NCBI RefSeq assembly: GCF_000745855.1
Contig: NZ_JQKD01000042.1
Location: forward strand, 1 to 46,196
DNA length: 46,196 nucleotides
From: Xenophilus azovorans DSM 13620
GTDB taxonomy: Bacteria; Pseudomonadota; Gammaproteobacteria; Burkholderiales; Burkholderiaceae_C
Direction of reading: 5' to 3'
Position numbers and translations under genes: made by a program. Below the pieces are notes generated by a model, which searched no databases, was not told the origin of the DNA, and was given only the letters and a program-made list of their open reading frames with translations. Shown here piece after piece: positions 17,476 through 26,028 of this stretch. Every line of letters starts with the position of its first letter. The first letter of the stretch is position 1.

Positions 17476-18094
17476 GCTCGTCTCCCATCAACCAGATCTT
17501 CGGCTGCTGCAGGATGCGGGTGGCGAATGCGTCCTTGCGCACGACGCGACGCGCCAGTTCCTCGCGCGTGTAGATCGTCGGGTTCACGGGGCGGCCCAGT
17601 TGCCGGCCTACGGACTCCAGCGCGCCGAACAGATCGGCGTAGCTCAGCGCGTCGCTGACCACCATCAGGTCCACGTCGCTGCTGGCGGTGTCCTGCCGCT
17701 TCGCCACGGACCCGAAGACGAACGCTGCGTGGATCCGGCTGGCCAGCGGCGCCAGCGCGGCGCGCAAGGGCCCGGCCAGACCCACCGTCTTCTGCACGAT
17801 GCCGTGCAGTTCCTCGTAGATCGGCGCTTGCGGATTGGCTTGGTAGTACTTCTGCCGGCCGGACTGCTGCACGGTGACCAGTCCGCTCTGCGCCAGGCGC
17901 GCCAGTTCACGCTGCACCGCGCCCGAACCGCTGCGGGCCAGGGCGATGACCTCGCTGGCGTAGAAGGCGCGTTGCGGCTGTCCGAACAGAACGGCCAGGA
18001 CGCGCTGCTGGGTGCCGGTGAACAAGGCATCTGCCAGGCTCATGCCGCCTGCCGGCGGCGGCGCCTTCGAAGACGAGGACAGGTCTGTTCCCAT
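17459..18094 (-). CDS. HTH-fused minimal nucleotidyltransferase (MNT)
   Basis: The 211-residue product (from ATG 18094) has a winged helix at about 22-88 (TQQRVLAVLFGQ, then SGAVQRELARLAQSGLV) and a Pol-beta nucleotidyltransferase core at about 120-180. The catalytic motif FGSVAKRQDTASSDVDLMVV keeps GS and DxD. Met 18043 (MSLADAL) is an alternative start at the domain border; the longer frame to 18166 would run through the palindromes and is unlikely. A MNT usually adds nucleotides to its HEPN partner as antitoxin. The fused HTH suggests self-regulation through the palindromes just upstream. Confidence 0.82.
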   Translation of the reverse strand: MGTDLSSSSKAPPPAGGMSLADALFTGTQQRVLAVLFGQPQRAFYASEVIALARSGSGAVQRELARLAQSGLVTVQQSGRQKYYQANPQAPIYEELHGIVQKTVGLAGPLRAALAPLASRIHAAFVFGSVAKRQDTASSDVDLMVVSDALSYADLFGALESVGRQLGRPVNPTIYTREELARRVVRKDAFATRILQQPKIWLMGDEHAFSV

Positions 18095-18109
18095 GACGGG
18101 CACATTATG

Positions 18110-18141
18110 CCCAGAATGGGTTGGTAGATGCCCATTCTGGG
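18110..18141. promoter_or_regulatory. Two CCCA-N3-TGGG palindromes, 21 bp apart
   Basis: CCCAGAATGGG (18110-18120) and CCCATTCTGGG (18131-18141) are each palindromic. They are also exact reverse complements of each other, with centres 21 bp (two helical turns) apart. They lie just upstream of the HTH-MNT start. A CATAAT -10-like box (18104-18109 on the minus strand) is next to them. The arrangement fits cooperative binding of two dimers and autoregulation of the module. Confidence 0.65.
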
Positions 18142-18180
18142 TTGGGTCGTCACCATCCTCCGACATTAAGCTGACATCCC

Positions 18181-18621
18181 ATGCGTTTTGCCGATTTCTT
18201 CGCCGGCCAGGTCATCGAGGCCGGCCCCCATCAGGTCACCGAGGACGAGCTGACCGGCTTCGCGCGCCAGTGGGACCCGCAGTGGTTCCACACCGAGGCC
18301 GCGGCCGCCGCCGAGGGCATCTTCGGCGGCTTGATCGCCAGCGGCTGGCACACCTGCGCCATCGCCATGCGGCTGGTGGTGCAGGCGGCGCTGGAGGGCT
18401 CAGAGTCCTTCGCCTCGCCCGGCCTGCGGTACGTGCGCTGGCCCAACCCGGTGCGGCCCGGCGACCTGCTGCGCCTGCGCGCCGAGGTGATCGAGGCGCG
18501 CCGCTCCGAGAGCAAGCCGACCCTGGGCATCCTGCGCTGGCGCTGGCGGCTGTTCAACCAGCATGGGGCCGAGGTGCTGGACACGGAGGTGACCAGCCTG
18601 TTCCGGCTGGCGGCGCCCTGA
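18181..18621 (+). CDS. MaoC-family dehydratase-like (hot-dog fold) protein
   Basis: The 146-residue product matches MaoC-like R-hydratases: DELTGFARQWDPQWFHTE (about 21-38) holds the Asp/His pair typical of the hydratase active site. It is followed by FGGLIASGWHTCAIAMRL and LRYVRWPNPVRPGDLLRLRAEV. It would add water to, or remove it from, an enoyl-CoA. It is a stand-alone gene between the MNT/HEPN pair and an AraC regulator. A role in beta-oxidation of the dehydroadipyl-CoA from the box pathway is possible but not shown. Confidence 0.88.
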   Translation: MRFADFFAGQVIEAGPHQVTEDELTGFARQWDPQWFHTEAAAAAEGIFGGLIASGWHTCAIAMRLVVQAALEGSESFASPGLRYVRWPNPVRPGDLLRLRAEVIEARRSESKPTLGILRWRWRLFNQHGAEVLDTEVTSLFRLAAP

Positions 18622-18630
18622 CGATTCACT

Positions 18631-19527
18631 TCACGTCTGGCGCGCGTAGCGCCCCGGCGGTTCGCCCACGTGGCGGCGGAAGGCCGTGCTGAAGGTGCTC
18701 GCCGAGCCGTAGCCGACCCGCTCCGCGACGGCCGCGATGCCCGCCTCGCCGCGCCGCAGCAGGTCCTTGGCGACCGCCATGCGCCACGCGAGCAGGTATT
18801 CCATCGGCGGCAGCCCCACCGCGTGCGTGAACCGCTCGAAGAAGGCAGAGCGCGAGAGCGCCGCCTTCTTCGCGAGCTGCGCCACGGTCCAGGGCCGGCC
18901 GGGGTCGGCGTGCATGTGCCGCAGCGCGGCCGACAGCCTCGTGTCGGCGAGGCCGCGCAACAGCCCGGGAGGGGCGTCCGCGGCGGGCGCGGCGCGCAGC
19001 GCCTCGATGAGCAGCACCTCCACCAGCCGCGTGAGGACCAGTTCGCGGCCGGCCCGCCGCTGGCGCGACTCGTCGCCGACCAGCCGCACCAGCGTCGAGA
19101 GCCGCCCGACGCCGCGCACGTGCACCAGCACCGGCAGCAGCGCCACCAGCAGCGCCGTGTCGGGCGAATCGAAGAGGAAGTAGCCTCCGAGCAGACGCAC
19201 GTCGGGCCGCCCGCCGCGCCTGCCGTGGCGGACCTCGCGGGCCGGCGAGGCGCTCGCCTTCGGGTCGATGCGCAGGGGCGTGACCGCCTCGAAGCCCGAC
19301 AGCGTGAAGCCGGGCGTGGCCGGCAGGAAGACGAAGTCGCCTGCCTCCAGGGTGCAGGCCTGCTGGCCCTCGACGGCCAGCAGGCAGCGGCCTTCGAGCA
19401 CTGCGCAGAAGCTCGGCTGCGCGAACTCGGCGTACCGCACGCCCCAGCGGCCGGCGCCGCTGATGCCCTTGGCGAACACGGTGCGCGGCTTGAGGAGGGT
19501 GACGATCTCCGACAGCGGGTCGCCCAT
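18631..19527 (-). CDS. AraC-family transcriptional regulator with cupin sensor
   Basis: The 298-residue product has an N-terminal cupin-like region (about 20-190: GRWGVRYAEFAQPSFCAVLEGRCLL) and a C-terminal pair of helix-turn-helices (about 200-295: WTVAQLAKKAALSRSAFFERFTHAVGLPPMEYLLAWRM and AAVAERVGYGSASTFSTAFRRHVG). I prefer Met 19527 over Met 19563, because the longer start adds an unrelated extension. The gene is divergent from a short-chain dehydrogenase 90 bp away, its likely target. The ligand is unknown. Confidence 0.92.
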   Translation of the reverse strand: MGDPLSEIVTLLKPRTVFAKGISGAGRWGVRYAEFAQPSFCAVLEGRCLLAVEGQQACTLEAGDFVFLPATPGFTLSGFEAVTPLRIDPKASASPAREVRHGRRGGRPDVRLLGGYFLFDSPDTALLVALLPVLVHVRGVGRLSTLVRLVGDESRQRRAGRELVLTRLVEVLLIEALRAAPAADAPPGLLRGLADTRLSAALRHMHADPGRPWTVAQLAKKAALSRSAFFERFTHAVGLPPMEYLLAWRMAVAKDLLRRGEAGIAAVAERVGYGSASTFSTAFRRHVGEPPGRYARQT

Positions 19528-19617
19528 GTCTGGACGATGGCAAATCAAATGTGGACGCTTCATTGTAGAAAGTCCGAAGACCGAGGCCTATCGTTGCTTC
19601 ATCGAAACCAACCTTCC

Positions 19618-20391
19618 ATGAAGCACATGAAGACCGTCCTCATCACCGGCTGCTCCTCGGGCTATGGCCTGGAGACCGCCCGCCGCTTTCTCGGCCAGGG
19701 CTGGCAAGTGGTCGCCACCATGCGCGCGCCGCGCCAGGACCTGCTGCCCGCCTCGCCGCGCCTGCGCGTGCTGCCGCTCGACGTGACCCGGCCCGAGAGC
19801 ATCGCGGCCGCACTGGAGACCAGCGGGCCGATCGACGCGCTCGTCAACAACGCCGGCATCGGCCTCTTCGGCGCCTTCGAGGCGACGCCGATGGCGACGG
19901 TGCGCGACGTGTTCGAGACCAACACCTTCGGCGTCATGGCGATGACGCAGGCCGTGCTGCCGCAGTTCCGCGCGCGGCGCTCGGGCGTGGTGGTGAACGT
20001 CACCTCCAGCGCCACGCTAGCGCCGATGCCGCTGGTGGCGGCCTATACCGCGAGCAAGACGGCCATCGAAGGCTTCACCGGCTCGCTGGCGCACGAACTG
20101 GCGGGCTTCGGCATCCGCGTCAGGCTCGTGGAGCCGGGCTATGGCCCCACCACGCGCTTCGCCCACAACGGCGCCTCGCGCATGGAAGGGCTGATCCCCG
20201 AGGCCTACGGGCCCTTCGCGCAATCGGTCTTCGCCGGCTTCACGCAGGCGGCCGCCGTGACGACCGAGGCCGACGTGGCCGAGGGCGTCTGGCGGGCCGT
20301 GAACGACACGGCCGGGCAGTTGCGCTTTCCCGCCGGGGCCGATGCCGTGGCGCTGGCGCAGCGCCATGCGGCGGCGGGCGCCGAGGGCTAG
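19618..20391 (+). CDS. Short-chain dehydrogenase/reductase (SDR)
   Basis: The 257-residue product is a classical SDR: cofactor motif TGCSSGYG (about 10-17), NNAG (about 77-80), catalytic Ser in NVTSSAT, and YTASK (about 142-146). It is cytoplasmic and NAD(P)-dependent with unknown substrate. Met 19627 (MKTVLITG) is an equally good start. It is divergent from the AraC gene and convergent with fahA, overlapping it by 4 bp at the 3' ends. The AraC-SDR pair is a common arrangement in which the regulator controls the oxidoreductase. Confidence 0.92.
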   Translation: MKHMKTVLITGCSSGYGLETARRFLGQGWQVVATMRAPRQDLLPASPRLRVLPLDVTRPESIAAALETSGPIDALVNNAGIGLFGAFEATPMATVRDVFETNTFGVMAMTQAVLPQFRARRSGVVVNVTSSATLAPMPLVAAYTASKTAIEGFTGSLAHELAGFGIRVRLVEPGYGPTTRFAHNGASRMEGLIPEAYGPFAQSVFAGFTQAAAVTTEADVAEGVWRAVNDTAGQLRFPAGADAVALAQRHAAAGAEG

Positions 20392-21719
20392 CGTGCCGGC
20401 GCGGCGATCGCCGGCAGCACCTGCCCGCGACTCTCTCCGAAGCCGATGCGCGCGTGCCCCGGCCCCTCGCACCAGCCGCGCAGGATCACCGCGTCGCCGT
20501 CTTCGAGGAAGGCGCGCCGTTCTCCGGTCGAAAGCGCCACCGGCGCCTGGCCGCCGCGCGCCAGCTCGATGATGGCGCCGGCCTCGCCCGCGCCGGGGCC
20601 GGAGACGGTGCCGCTGCCGAACAGGTCGCCGGGCTGCAGCGCGCAGCCGCCGACGGTGTGGTGCGCCACCATCTGCGCCGGCGTCCAGTACTGGTGGCGG
20701 AAGCTCGTGGCCGACAGGCGCGTCGGGCCCTTCGCGCCGCGCCGCGCCTGCTCGCTCTCCAGCCACACCTCCAGCCGGATGTCGATGCCGCCGGCGGCAC
20801 GCTGCGCCGCGTCGTCGAGATAGGCCAGCGGCTGCGGGTCGCCGGCGGGGCGCGGGAAGGGCGTGCGGTAGGGCGCCAGCGCCTCCATGGTCACGATCCA
20901 CGGCGAGACGGTGGTGGCGAAGTTCTTCGCCAGGAAGGGGCCCAGCGGCGCCATCTCCCACATCTGGATGTCGCGCGCCGACCAGTCGTTGAGCAGGCCG
21001 ATGCCGAAGATGTGCTCCTCGGCGCGCGCCAGCGGGATCGGCTCGCCGGCGGCGTTGCCGGTGCCGACCCAGATCGCCAGCTCCAGCTCGTAGTCGAGCT
21101 TGGCGCAGGGCTGGTAGACGGGCGTGCGGCCGCCGGGCGGCAGCGCCTGGCCCATCGGCCGGCGAAAGCGCTGGCCGCTCACACCCAGGGTGGAGGCGCG
21201 GCCGTGGTACGCGATCGGCAGCCAGCGGAAGTTGGGCGTCACGTCGCCGTCGGGGATCATCAGCCGCGTGATGTTCAGCGCGTGGTCCAGCGAGGTGTAG
21301 AAGTCGGTGTAGTCGCCCACGCGCGCGGGCAGGGCATGTTCGACTTCGGCCTGCGGCACCAGGCAGGCGCGCACGGTGTCGGCCTGCGCGGCACCCTCCT
21401 TCAGCAGCGCGAACACGCCGTGCCGCAGCGCGCGCCAGGCACCGGCGCCGAGCGCGAAGAGGGCATTGAGTTCGGGCTGCACCGCCGCCTGCGCGGCCTG
21501 CTGCGCCGCGCCGTCGAGCAGGCCCGCGCCGGCCAGCGCGCCCAGGTCCAGCACCTGGTCGCCGATGGCGACGCCGCCGCGGAAGGCCTCCTGCGAGCCC
21601 TTGCACCGGAACACCGAGAAGGGCAGGTTCTGGATCGGAAAGTCGCTGCCTTCCGCGTTGGCGCTGTCCACCCAACTGCGCGCGGTGGGGTCGTGCGTAT
21701 GGTTCAGTGCCGTGCTCAT
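20388..21719 (-). CDS. fahA: Fumarylacetoacetase
   Basis: The 443-residue enzyme cleaves fumarylacetoacetate to fumarate and acetoacetate. It has the full two-domain form. Motifs include GDYTDFYTSLDHALN with the catalytic His, AYHGRAST, RRPMGQ, the metal ligands in KLDYELELAIW, and DWSARDIQMWE. The start at 21719 overlaps the upstream cyclase gene by 4 bp (ATGA). No homogentisate dioxygenase or maleylacetoacetate isomerase is in the window. The enzyme is instead the last gene of an ABC-transporter operon, so its substrate may be a relative of fumarylacetoacetate from another pathway. Confidence 0.93.
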   Translation of the reverse strand: MSTALNHTHDPTARSWVDSANAEGSDFPIQNLPFSVFRCKGSQEAFRGGVAIGDQVLDLGALAGAGLLDGAAQQAAQAAVQPELNALFALGAGAWRALRHGVFALLKEGAAQADTVRACLVPQAEVEHALPARVGDYTDFYTSLDHALNITRLMIPDGDVTPNFRWLPIAYHGRASTLGVSGQRFRRPMGQALPPGGRTPVYQPCAKLDYELELAIWVGTGNAAGEPIPLARAEEHIFGIGLLNDWSARDIQMWEMAPLGPFLAKNFATTVSPWIVTMEALAPYRTPFPRPAGDPQPLAYLDDAAQRAAGGIDIRLEVWLESEQARRGAKGPTRLSATSFRHQYWTPAQMVAHHTVGGCALQPGDLFGSGTVSGPGAGEAGAIIELARGGQAPVALSTGERRAFLEDGDAVILRGWCEGPGHARIGFGESRGQVLPAIAAPAR

Positions 21720-22525
21720 GCTGCCGTTCCCATCAAGGCATCGTCGAAGATCGCCACCGCCCGCGTCCAGCCGGCCGAGGCGCCGCGGATCTTGTGCGGG
21801 AAGCAGCTGATGAAGAACCCATGAGGCGGCAGCGCCTCCAGGTTGTGCAGCTTCTCGATGTGGCAGTAGCCGATGTCGCGGCCGGCCTTGTGGCCTTCCC
21901 AGATCAGCGATGCGTCGTGCGTCTCGCCGTACTTCTTCGCGGTGTGCACGAAGGGCGCGTCCCAGCTCCAGGCGTCGGTGCCCGTCAGGCGCACGCCGCG
22001 CTCCAGCAGGTACATGGTGGCCTCGTAGCCCATGCCGCAGCCGGCGCTCACGTAGTCGTCGTGGCCGTAGCGCGAGCCGGCGCGGGTGTTCACCACCACG
22101 ATCTCCAGCGGCTTGAGTTCGTGGCCGATGCGCGCCAGCTCCGCCTCCACGTCGGCGGCGGTGACGACATACCCGTCGGCGAAGTGGCGGAAGTCCAGCT
22201 TCACGCCGGGCTGGAAGCACCATTCCAGCGGCACGTCGTGGATGGCGATGGCGGGCTTCTTCCGGCCCAGCGCCTTGTCCATGGTGGAGTGGAAGTGGTA
22301 GGGCGCGTCCAGGTGCGTGCCGTTGTGGGTCGAGAGCTGCACCAGCTCCACCGCCCAGCCCTCGCCGTCGGGCAGGTCCTCCTTCTTCAGCCCGGGGAAG
22401 AAGGGCTCGATCTGCTCGAAGGTGTGCTCGTGCGTGAAGTACTGGATCTTGGGCGCGAAGGCGGGCGGGTCGCTCATCACGTCGTTCTCGAGGAAGATGG
22501 ACAGGTCGACGAATCGGCGGGGCAT
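21716..22525 (-). CDS. Cyclase-family (kynurenine formamidase-like) metal hydrolase
   Basis: The 269-residue product has the cyclase/KynB family motif STHNGTHLDAPYHFHS (about 68-83), whose His and Asp residues bind a metal. The start is typical (RRFVDLSIFLEND). The family includes kynurenine formamidases and isatin hydrolases, which open amide or lactam rings. It is longer than KynB (about 210 residues), nearer to the larger hydrolases of aromatic or heterocyclic catabolism. It lies between the transporter permease and fahA with coupled translation. The substrate is unknown. Confidence 0.85.
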   Translation of the reverse strand: MPRRFVDLSIFLENDVMSDPPAFAPKIQYFTHEHTFEQIEPFFPGLKKEDLPDGEGWAVELVQLSTHNGTHLDAPYHFHSTMDKALGRKKPAIAIHDVPLEWCFQPGVKLDFRHFADGYVVTAADVEAELARIGHELKPLEIVVVNTRAGSRYGHDDYVSAGCGMGYEATMYLLERGVRLTGTDAWSWDAPFVHTAKKYGETHDASLIWEGHKAGRDIGYCHIEKLHNLEALPPHGFFISCFPHKIRGASAGWTRAVAIFDDALMGTAA

Positions 22526-22553
22526 GGCGCTTCTCTCCTTCGTGGGTTCGGTG

Positions 22554-23330
22554 TCAGGGCCGCTGCCAGCGCAGCAGCCGTTGTTCGGCCAGGGCCAGCA
22601 GCGCGTTGCTGGCGAAGCCGATCAGCCCCAACAGCACGATGCCGGCGAACAAATCGCTGGCGCGGAAGGCCCGCGCCGCCAGCAGGATGGCCTGGCCCAG
22701 CCCGCCTTGCGAGGCGATCATCTCGCCCACCACCGCGACGATGAGCGCGATGGTCAGCGCCAGCCGCGTGCCGGCCAGGATGTCGGGCAGCGCGTGCGGC
22801 AGGCCGATCTTGAAGATGAAGGCGGCGCGCGACAGCTGCAGGCAGCGCGCGGCTTCGGCCAGCCGCGCGTCCACCGTCGCCAGCCCGTGCACCGTGGCCA
22901 GCAGCACCGGCCACATCGCGCCGAAGGCCACCACCGCCAGCACCATGCGCGGGCTCAGCCCGAAGATCGAGATGGCCAGCGGCAGCACGGCCGAGGCCGG
23001 CAGCGGGCGGATGAATTCCAGCATCGGCTGCAGCCAGGCGCGCGCCGCGGCCGAGGCGCCGATCAGCACGCCCAGCACCACGCCCAGCAGCGAGGCCAGC
23101 AGCCAGCCCTGCAGCATGCGCGCCACCGTGTCGCGCGTCCATGCGGCCAACTCGCCGTGGCCGCTGCCGGTGAAGTTGAAGCCTTCGGCCAGGCTGGCCC
23201 AGGTGGCCTGCGGCGTGGGCAGGAAGACGCGGCTGACCCAGCCGCCGTTGCTGGCCGCCCACCACAGCGCCACCAGCGCGGCCAGCACCAGCGCCGAGCC
23301 GAGCCAGCCGCCGCGCGCCGCGGCCTTCAT
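22554..23330 (-). CDS. ABC transporter permease (SsuC/TauC type), second
   Basis: The 258-residue membrane protein has about six hydrophobic segments and the EAA-type loop region ATVDARLAEAARCLQLSRAAFIFKIGLPHALPDILAGTRLA of the BPD_transp_1 family. The start overlaps the upstream permease stop by 4 bp. Unlike most SsuC-type systems, which use one permease as a homodimer, this operon encodes two different permeases, implying a heterodimeric channel. Confidence 0.92.
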   Translation of the reverse strand: MKAAARGGWLGSALVLAALVALWWAASNGGWVSRVFLPTPQATWASLAEGFNFTGSGHGELAAWTRDTVARMLQGWLLASLLGVVLGVLIGASAAARAWLQPMLEFIRPLPASAVLPLAISIFGLSPRMVLAVVAFGAMWPVLLATVHGLATVDARLAEAARCLQLSRAAFIFKIGLPHALPDILAGTRLALTIALIVAVVGEMIASQGGLGQAILLAARAFRASDLFAGIVLLGLIGFASNALLALAEQRLLRWQRP

Positions 23331-24241
23331 GCCGCGGCTCCCATGCGCCGCGCCACGCGCTGCTGCAGCCGCAGCATGCCGGCGTTGACCGCATAGCCCA
23401 CCACGCCGATCCAGCCCAGCCAGGCCAGCATCAGCGCCGGGTCGAAGCTCTGCTGCGCGATCATCATGGCGTAGCCCATGCCGTGCGGGTTGGCGGCGAT
23501 CTCCACCGTCACCGCCACCACCAGCGCCACCGCGACGCCCAGGCGCAAGGCGACGAAGAGGCGCGCCGCGATGGCCGGCAGCACGATCTTGACGGCCCGC
23601 TCGTGCACCGAGAGGCCGAGCACGTGGCTGACTTCCAGCAGGCGCGGCTCCACCTGCCGCACCGCCGCCTGCACCAGCAGCAGCAGCGGCCAGAAGGTGG
23701 CGAAGGCGACGATCGCCAGTTCCATGCGCACGCCGAAGCCGAACATCAGCATCGCCAGCGGGATCAGCGCCACCGAGGGCACCGTGCGCAGCAGCTCGGT
23801 GGTCATGAAGCCCATGCGCGCCGCGCGCGGCGACAGGCCCAGCGCGATGCCGCCGGCCAGCGCCAGCGCGCCACCCACCAGAAGGCCGAGCGCCGCGGTA
23901 CCGAGCGTGAAGGCGGTGGCCTGCCACAGCGAGCCGTCCATCGCGGCGCCGGCGAAGGCCTTCACGGCCGCGCTCACCGGCGCCAGCGCATCGCTGCCCA
24001 GCGCCGCCGCGTGCCGCGCGTACAGCTCGAAGGCGAGCAGCAGCACGGCGGGCACCACCCACGGCCGCAGGCGCGCGAGGAGGCTGCGCCGCCCATGCGG
24101 ATTCGCGCTCGATGAACCAGGAGCCGTTCGGGCTGAGCTTGGCCTGTCCTGAGCCTGTCGAAGGATCGAAGCCTCGCGCGGCGCTTCGACAGGCTCAGCG
24201 TGAACGGTGGGTGGGGCTGAACGCGGCGCCGTATCAGGCAT
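23327..24241 (-). CDS. ABC transporter permease (SsuC/TauC type), first, with repeat-derived N-terminus
   Basis: The 304-residue product has a permease core from about residue 55, with the loop [40 protein letters not shown]. The first roughly 45 residues are unrelated to permeases. They are encoded by a dispersed palindromic repeat (24124-24207) and include peptides such as HAEPVEAP and LRQAQDRP, seen when this repeat type is translated. ATG 24241 overlaps the ATPase stop by 8 bp, so translation through the repeat is plausible. A non-ATG start near residue 48 would remove it. There is no other Met before about residue 100. Confidence 0.9.
   Translation of the reverse strand: MPDTAPRSAPPTVHAEPVEAPREASILRQAQDRPSSARTAPGSSSANPHGRRSLLARLRPWVVPAVLLLAFELYARHAAALGSDALAPVSAAVKAFAGAAMDGSLWQATAFTLGTAALGLLVGGALALAGGIALGLSPRAARMGFMTTELLRTVPSVALIPLAMLMFGFGVRMELAIVAFATFWPLLLLVQAAVRQVEPRLLEVSHVLGLSVHERAVKIVLPAIAARLFVALRLGVAVALVVAVTVEIAANPHGMGYAMMIAQQSFDPALMLAWLGWIGVVGYAVNAGMLRLQQRVARRMGAAA
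24124..24207. repeat. Dispersed inverted repeat inside the permease gene
   Basis: Outer arms CCGTTC (24124-24129) and GAACGG (24202-24207) enclose 13-bp perfect arms GAGCCTGTCGAAG (24151-24163) and CTTCGACAGGCTC (24184-24196). The left half shares its blocks with the copy at 811-834. The whole is in frame with the permease gene and adds no stop codon. It can fold into a long hairpin in the mRNA just after the permease start. Confidence 0.75.
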
Positions 24242-25070
24242 GGCCCTGCTCGATGAAGGTGAACAGCTCGCGCCGCAGGCGCAGGAACTCGGGATGCTCG
24301 CGCGTCGTGAGCTGGTCGCGCGGCCGCGGGATCGCCACCTCGATCATCCTTGCCAGGCTCGGCCGGCCCGGGCCGGGGTTGGCCTGCAGCGCGATCACGC
24401 GGTCGCCCAGGTAGATGGCTTCCTCCAGGTCGTGCGTCACGAAGATCACCGTCAGGCCGTCCTCGCGCACCAGGCGCGCCAGCTCGTCCTGCAGGCCCTG
24501 GCGCGTGAGGGCGTCCAGCGCGCCGAAGGGCTCGTCCATCAGCATCAGCTCGGGCCGCTGCGCGAGGCAGCGTGCGATCTGCACGCGCTGCTGCATGCCG
24601 CCCGAGAGCTGCAGCGGGAACTTGCCGGCATGCGCGGCGAGGCCCACCTTCGCCAGCACCTCGGCCGCGCGCGCCGCGTGCTCGGCGGCCGGCACGTGCG
24701 CGGCCTCCAGCGCCAGGCGCACGTTGCCTTCCACCGTGCGCCAGGGCAGCAGCGCGCGGCCGTAGTCCTGGAACACGAAGGCGATCTCGCGCGAGGGCTG
24801 CGTCACCGGCACGCCGTGGCGCAGCACGCGCCCGCCGCTGGGCACGACCAGCGCACTGGCGGCGCGCAGCAGCGTGGTCTTGCCGCAGCCGCTGGCACCG
24901 ACGATGCACACGAACTCGCCGCGCGCCACGTCGAAGCTGGTGGGCGAGAGGATCTCGCGCCCGCCCAGGCGGATGTTCACCGCATCGAAGCGCAGCAGCG
25001 GCGCGGCCGCATGGCCGGAAGGCGAATCCGCGGCCGCGGCGCGGGCCGTCACGAAGTCCGAGGCACCCAT
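24234..25070 (-). CDS. ABC transporter ATPase (SsuB/TauB/NrtD type)
   Basis: The 278-residue ATPase has Walker [11 protein letters not shown] (about 57-66), Q-loop [15 protein letters not shown], signature [16 protein letters not shown], Walker [17 protein letters not shown] and H-loop [15 protein letters not shown]. These are typical of the nitrate/sulfonate/taurine family. A 25-residue Ala-rich leader precedes the domain. It energises the two permeases encoded downstream and lies 16 bp after the binding-protein gene. Confidence 0.95.
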   Translation of the reverse strand: MGASDFVTARAAAADSPSGHAAAPLLRFDAVNIRLGGREILSPTSFDVARGEFVCIVGASGCGKTTLLRAASALVVPSGGRVLRHGVPVTQPSREIAFVFQDYGRALLPWRTVEGNVRLALEAAHVPAAEHAARAAEVLAKVGLAAHAGKFPLQLSGGMQQRVQIARCLAQRPELMLMDEPFGALDALTRQGLQDELARLVREDGLTVIFVTHDLEEAIYLGDRVIALQANPGPGRPSLARMIEVAIPRPRDQLTTREHPEFLRLRRELFTFIEQGHA

Positions 25071-25086
25071 GGTCGGCCGGCGCGCT

Positions 25087-26028
25087 TCAGCGGGCGATCA
25101 GGCGGGCGACGTCGGGCGCGGACTTCAGCATCTCCTGGTCCTTCATCAGCCCGACCCAGTAGGCCAGTTGCCTGTCCGTCACCACCGGCCCCGGCGGCGA
25201 GATCTGCACCTTGGCCAGCACGTCCGGCGGCAGCTTGATGTACTTGCCGATCGCGGCGCGCACCTTCGCGTCGTTCTTCGGCTGCTGCATGAAGGCGGCC
25301 GCCTCCAGCAGCGATTCGCGGAAGGCGCGCACGGCCTGCGGGTTCTTCTCGGCCCAGTCGCGCCGCGCGGCGTGCACGATGGTCTGGTTGCCCTCGGGCA
25401 GGAAGGTCGAGTAGTAGCTGGCCACGTAGCCCGCGCCGGATTCGGTGATGCGGCTCATGAAGGGGTCGGCCGACACCACCGCGTCGACCGAGCCGCCGCG
25501 CAGCAGGTCCGCATGCTGCGGGAAGGCGGCTTCCACGAAGTTGACCTTGCGGTAGTCCACGCCCTGGTCCTTCAGCCAGGCGCGGAAGGTCACGTGCAGG
25601 AAGGCGCCCAGGCCCGGCACGCCGATCTTCTTGCCGACGCAGTCCTGCGCGGTCTTGATGCCCGAGCCGGCGCGCGCCACCAGGCCGAAGCCGGTGATGG
25701 TCTTGGAGGTGAGGCCGCCGCCGGCCACCAGCACCAGGTCGAGACCGCCGTCGACCGCCTGCAGGAAGACCGAAGGCGTCGGCCCGCCGATGGTGAGCGA
25801 ATCGGACTGCAGCGCCGCAGGGATGGTGGAGTTCAGCGGGATGAACTTCGGCTCCACGTCGAGCCCGCGCTTGCCGAAGTAGCCCTCTTCCCTGGCCACG
25901 AAGACCGAGGCGAAGTCGGTCACCGCGGTGTAGCCGAACACGATCTTCGTCGTGCCCTGCGCGCGGACGGGCAGGGCGGCGGCGAGCGAGGCCGCGCCGA
26001 GCGCGGTGAGGGCGGTGCGTCGTTTCAT
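25087..26028 (-). CDS. ABC transporter periplasmic binding protein (SsuA/NMT1-like)
   Basis: The 313-residue product has an export signal at about 1-23 ([23 protein letters not shown]) with a twin Arg at residues 3-4. An SsuA/THI5-like fold follows: [32 protein letters not shown], then [15 protein letters not shown] and [14 protein letters not shown]. Its start overlaps the TetR stop by 1 bp. Relatives bind sulfonates, nitrate, pyrimidine precursors or aromatic acids. Placement with a cyclase and fumarylacetoacetase suggests an aromatic or heterocyclic carboxylate. The substrate is not deducible here. Confidence 0.92.
   Translation of the reverse strand: MKRRTALTALGAASLAAALPVRAQGTTKIVFGYTAVTDFASVFVAREEGYFGKRGLDVEPKFIPLNSTIPAALQSDSLTIGGPTPSVFLQAVDGGLDLVLVAGGGLTSKTITGFGLVARAGSGIKTAQDCVGKKIGVPGLGAFLHVTFRAWLKDQGVDYRKVNFVEAAFPQHADLLRGGSVDAVVSADPFMSRITESGAGYVASYYSTFLPEGNQTIVHAARRDWAEKNPQAVRAFRESLLEAAAFMQQPKNDAKVRAAIGKYIKLPPDVLAKVQISPPGPVVTDRQLAYWVGLMKDQEMLKSAPDVARLIAR

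Noticed and set aside
18094-18166. Longer start for the HTH-MNT gene
   Set aside because: It would place both operator-like palindromes inside the coding region and adds residues not typical of the family.
20388-21719. Homogentisate (tyrosine) catabolic operon
   Set aside because: Fumarylacetoacetase is present, but no homogentisate dioxygenase or maleylacetoacetate isomerase is; the neighbours are a transporter and a cyclase-family hydrolase.
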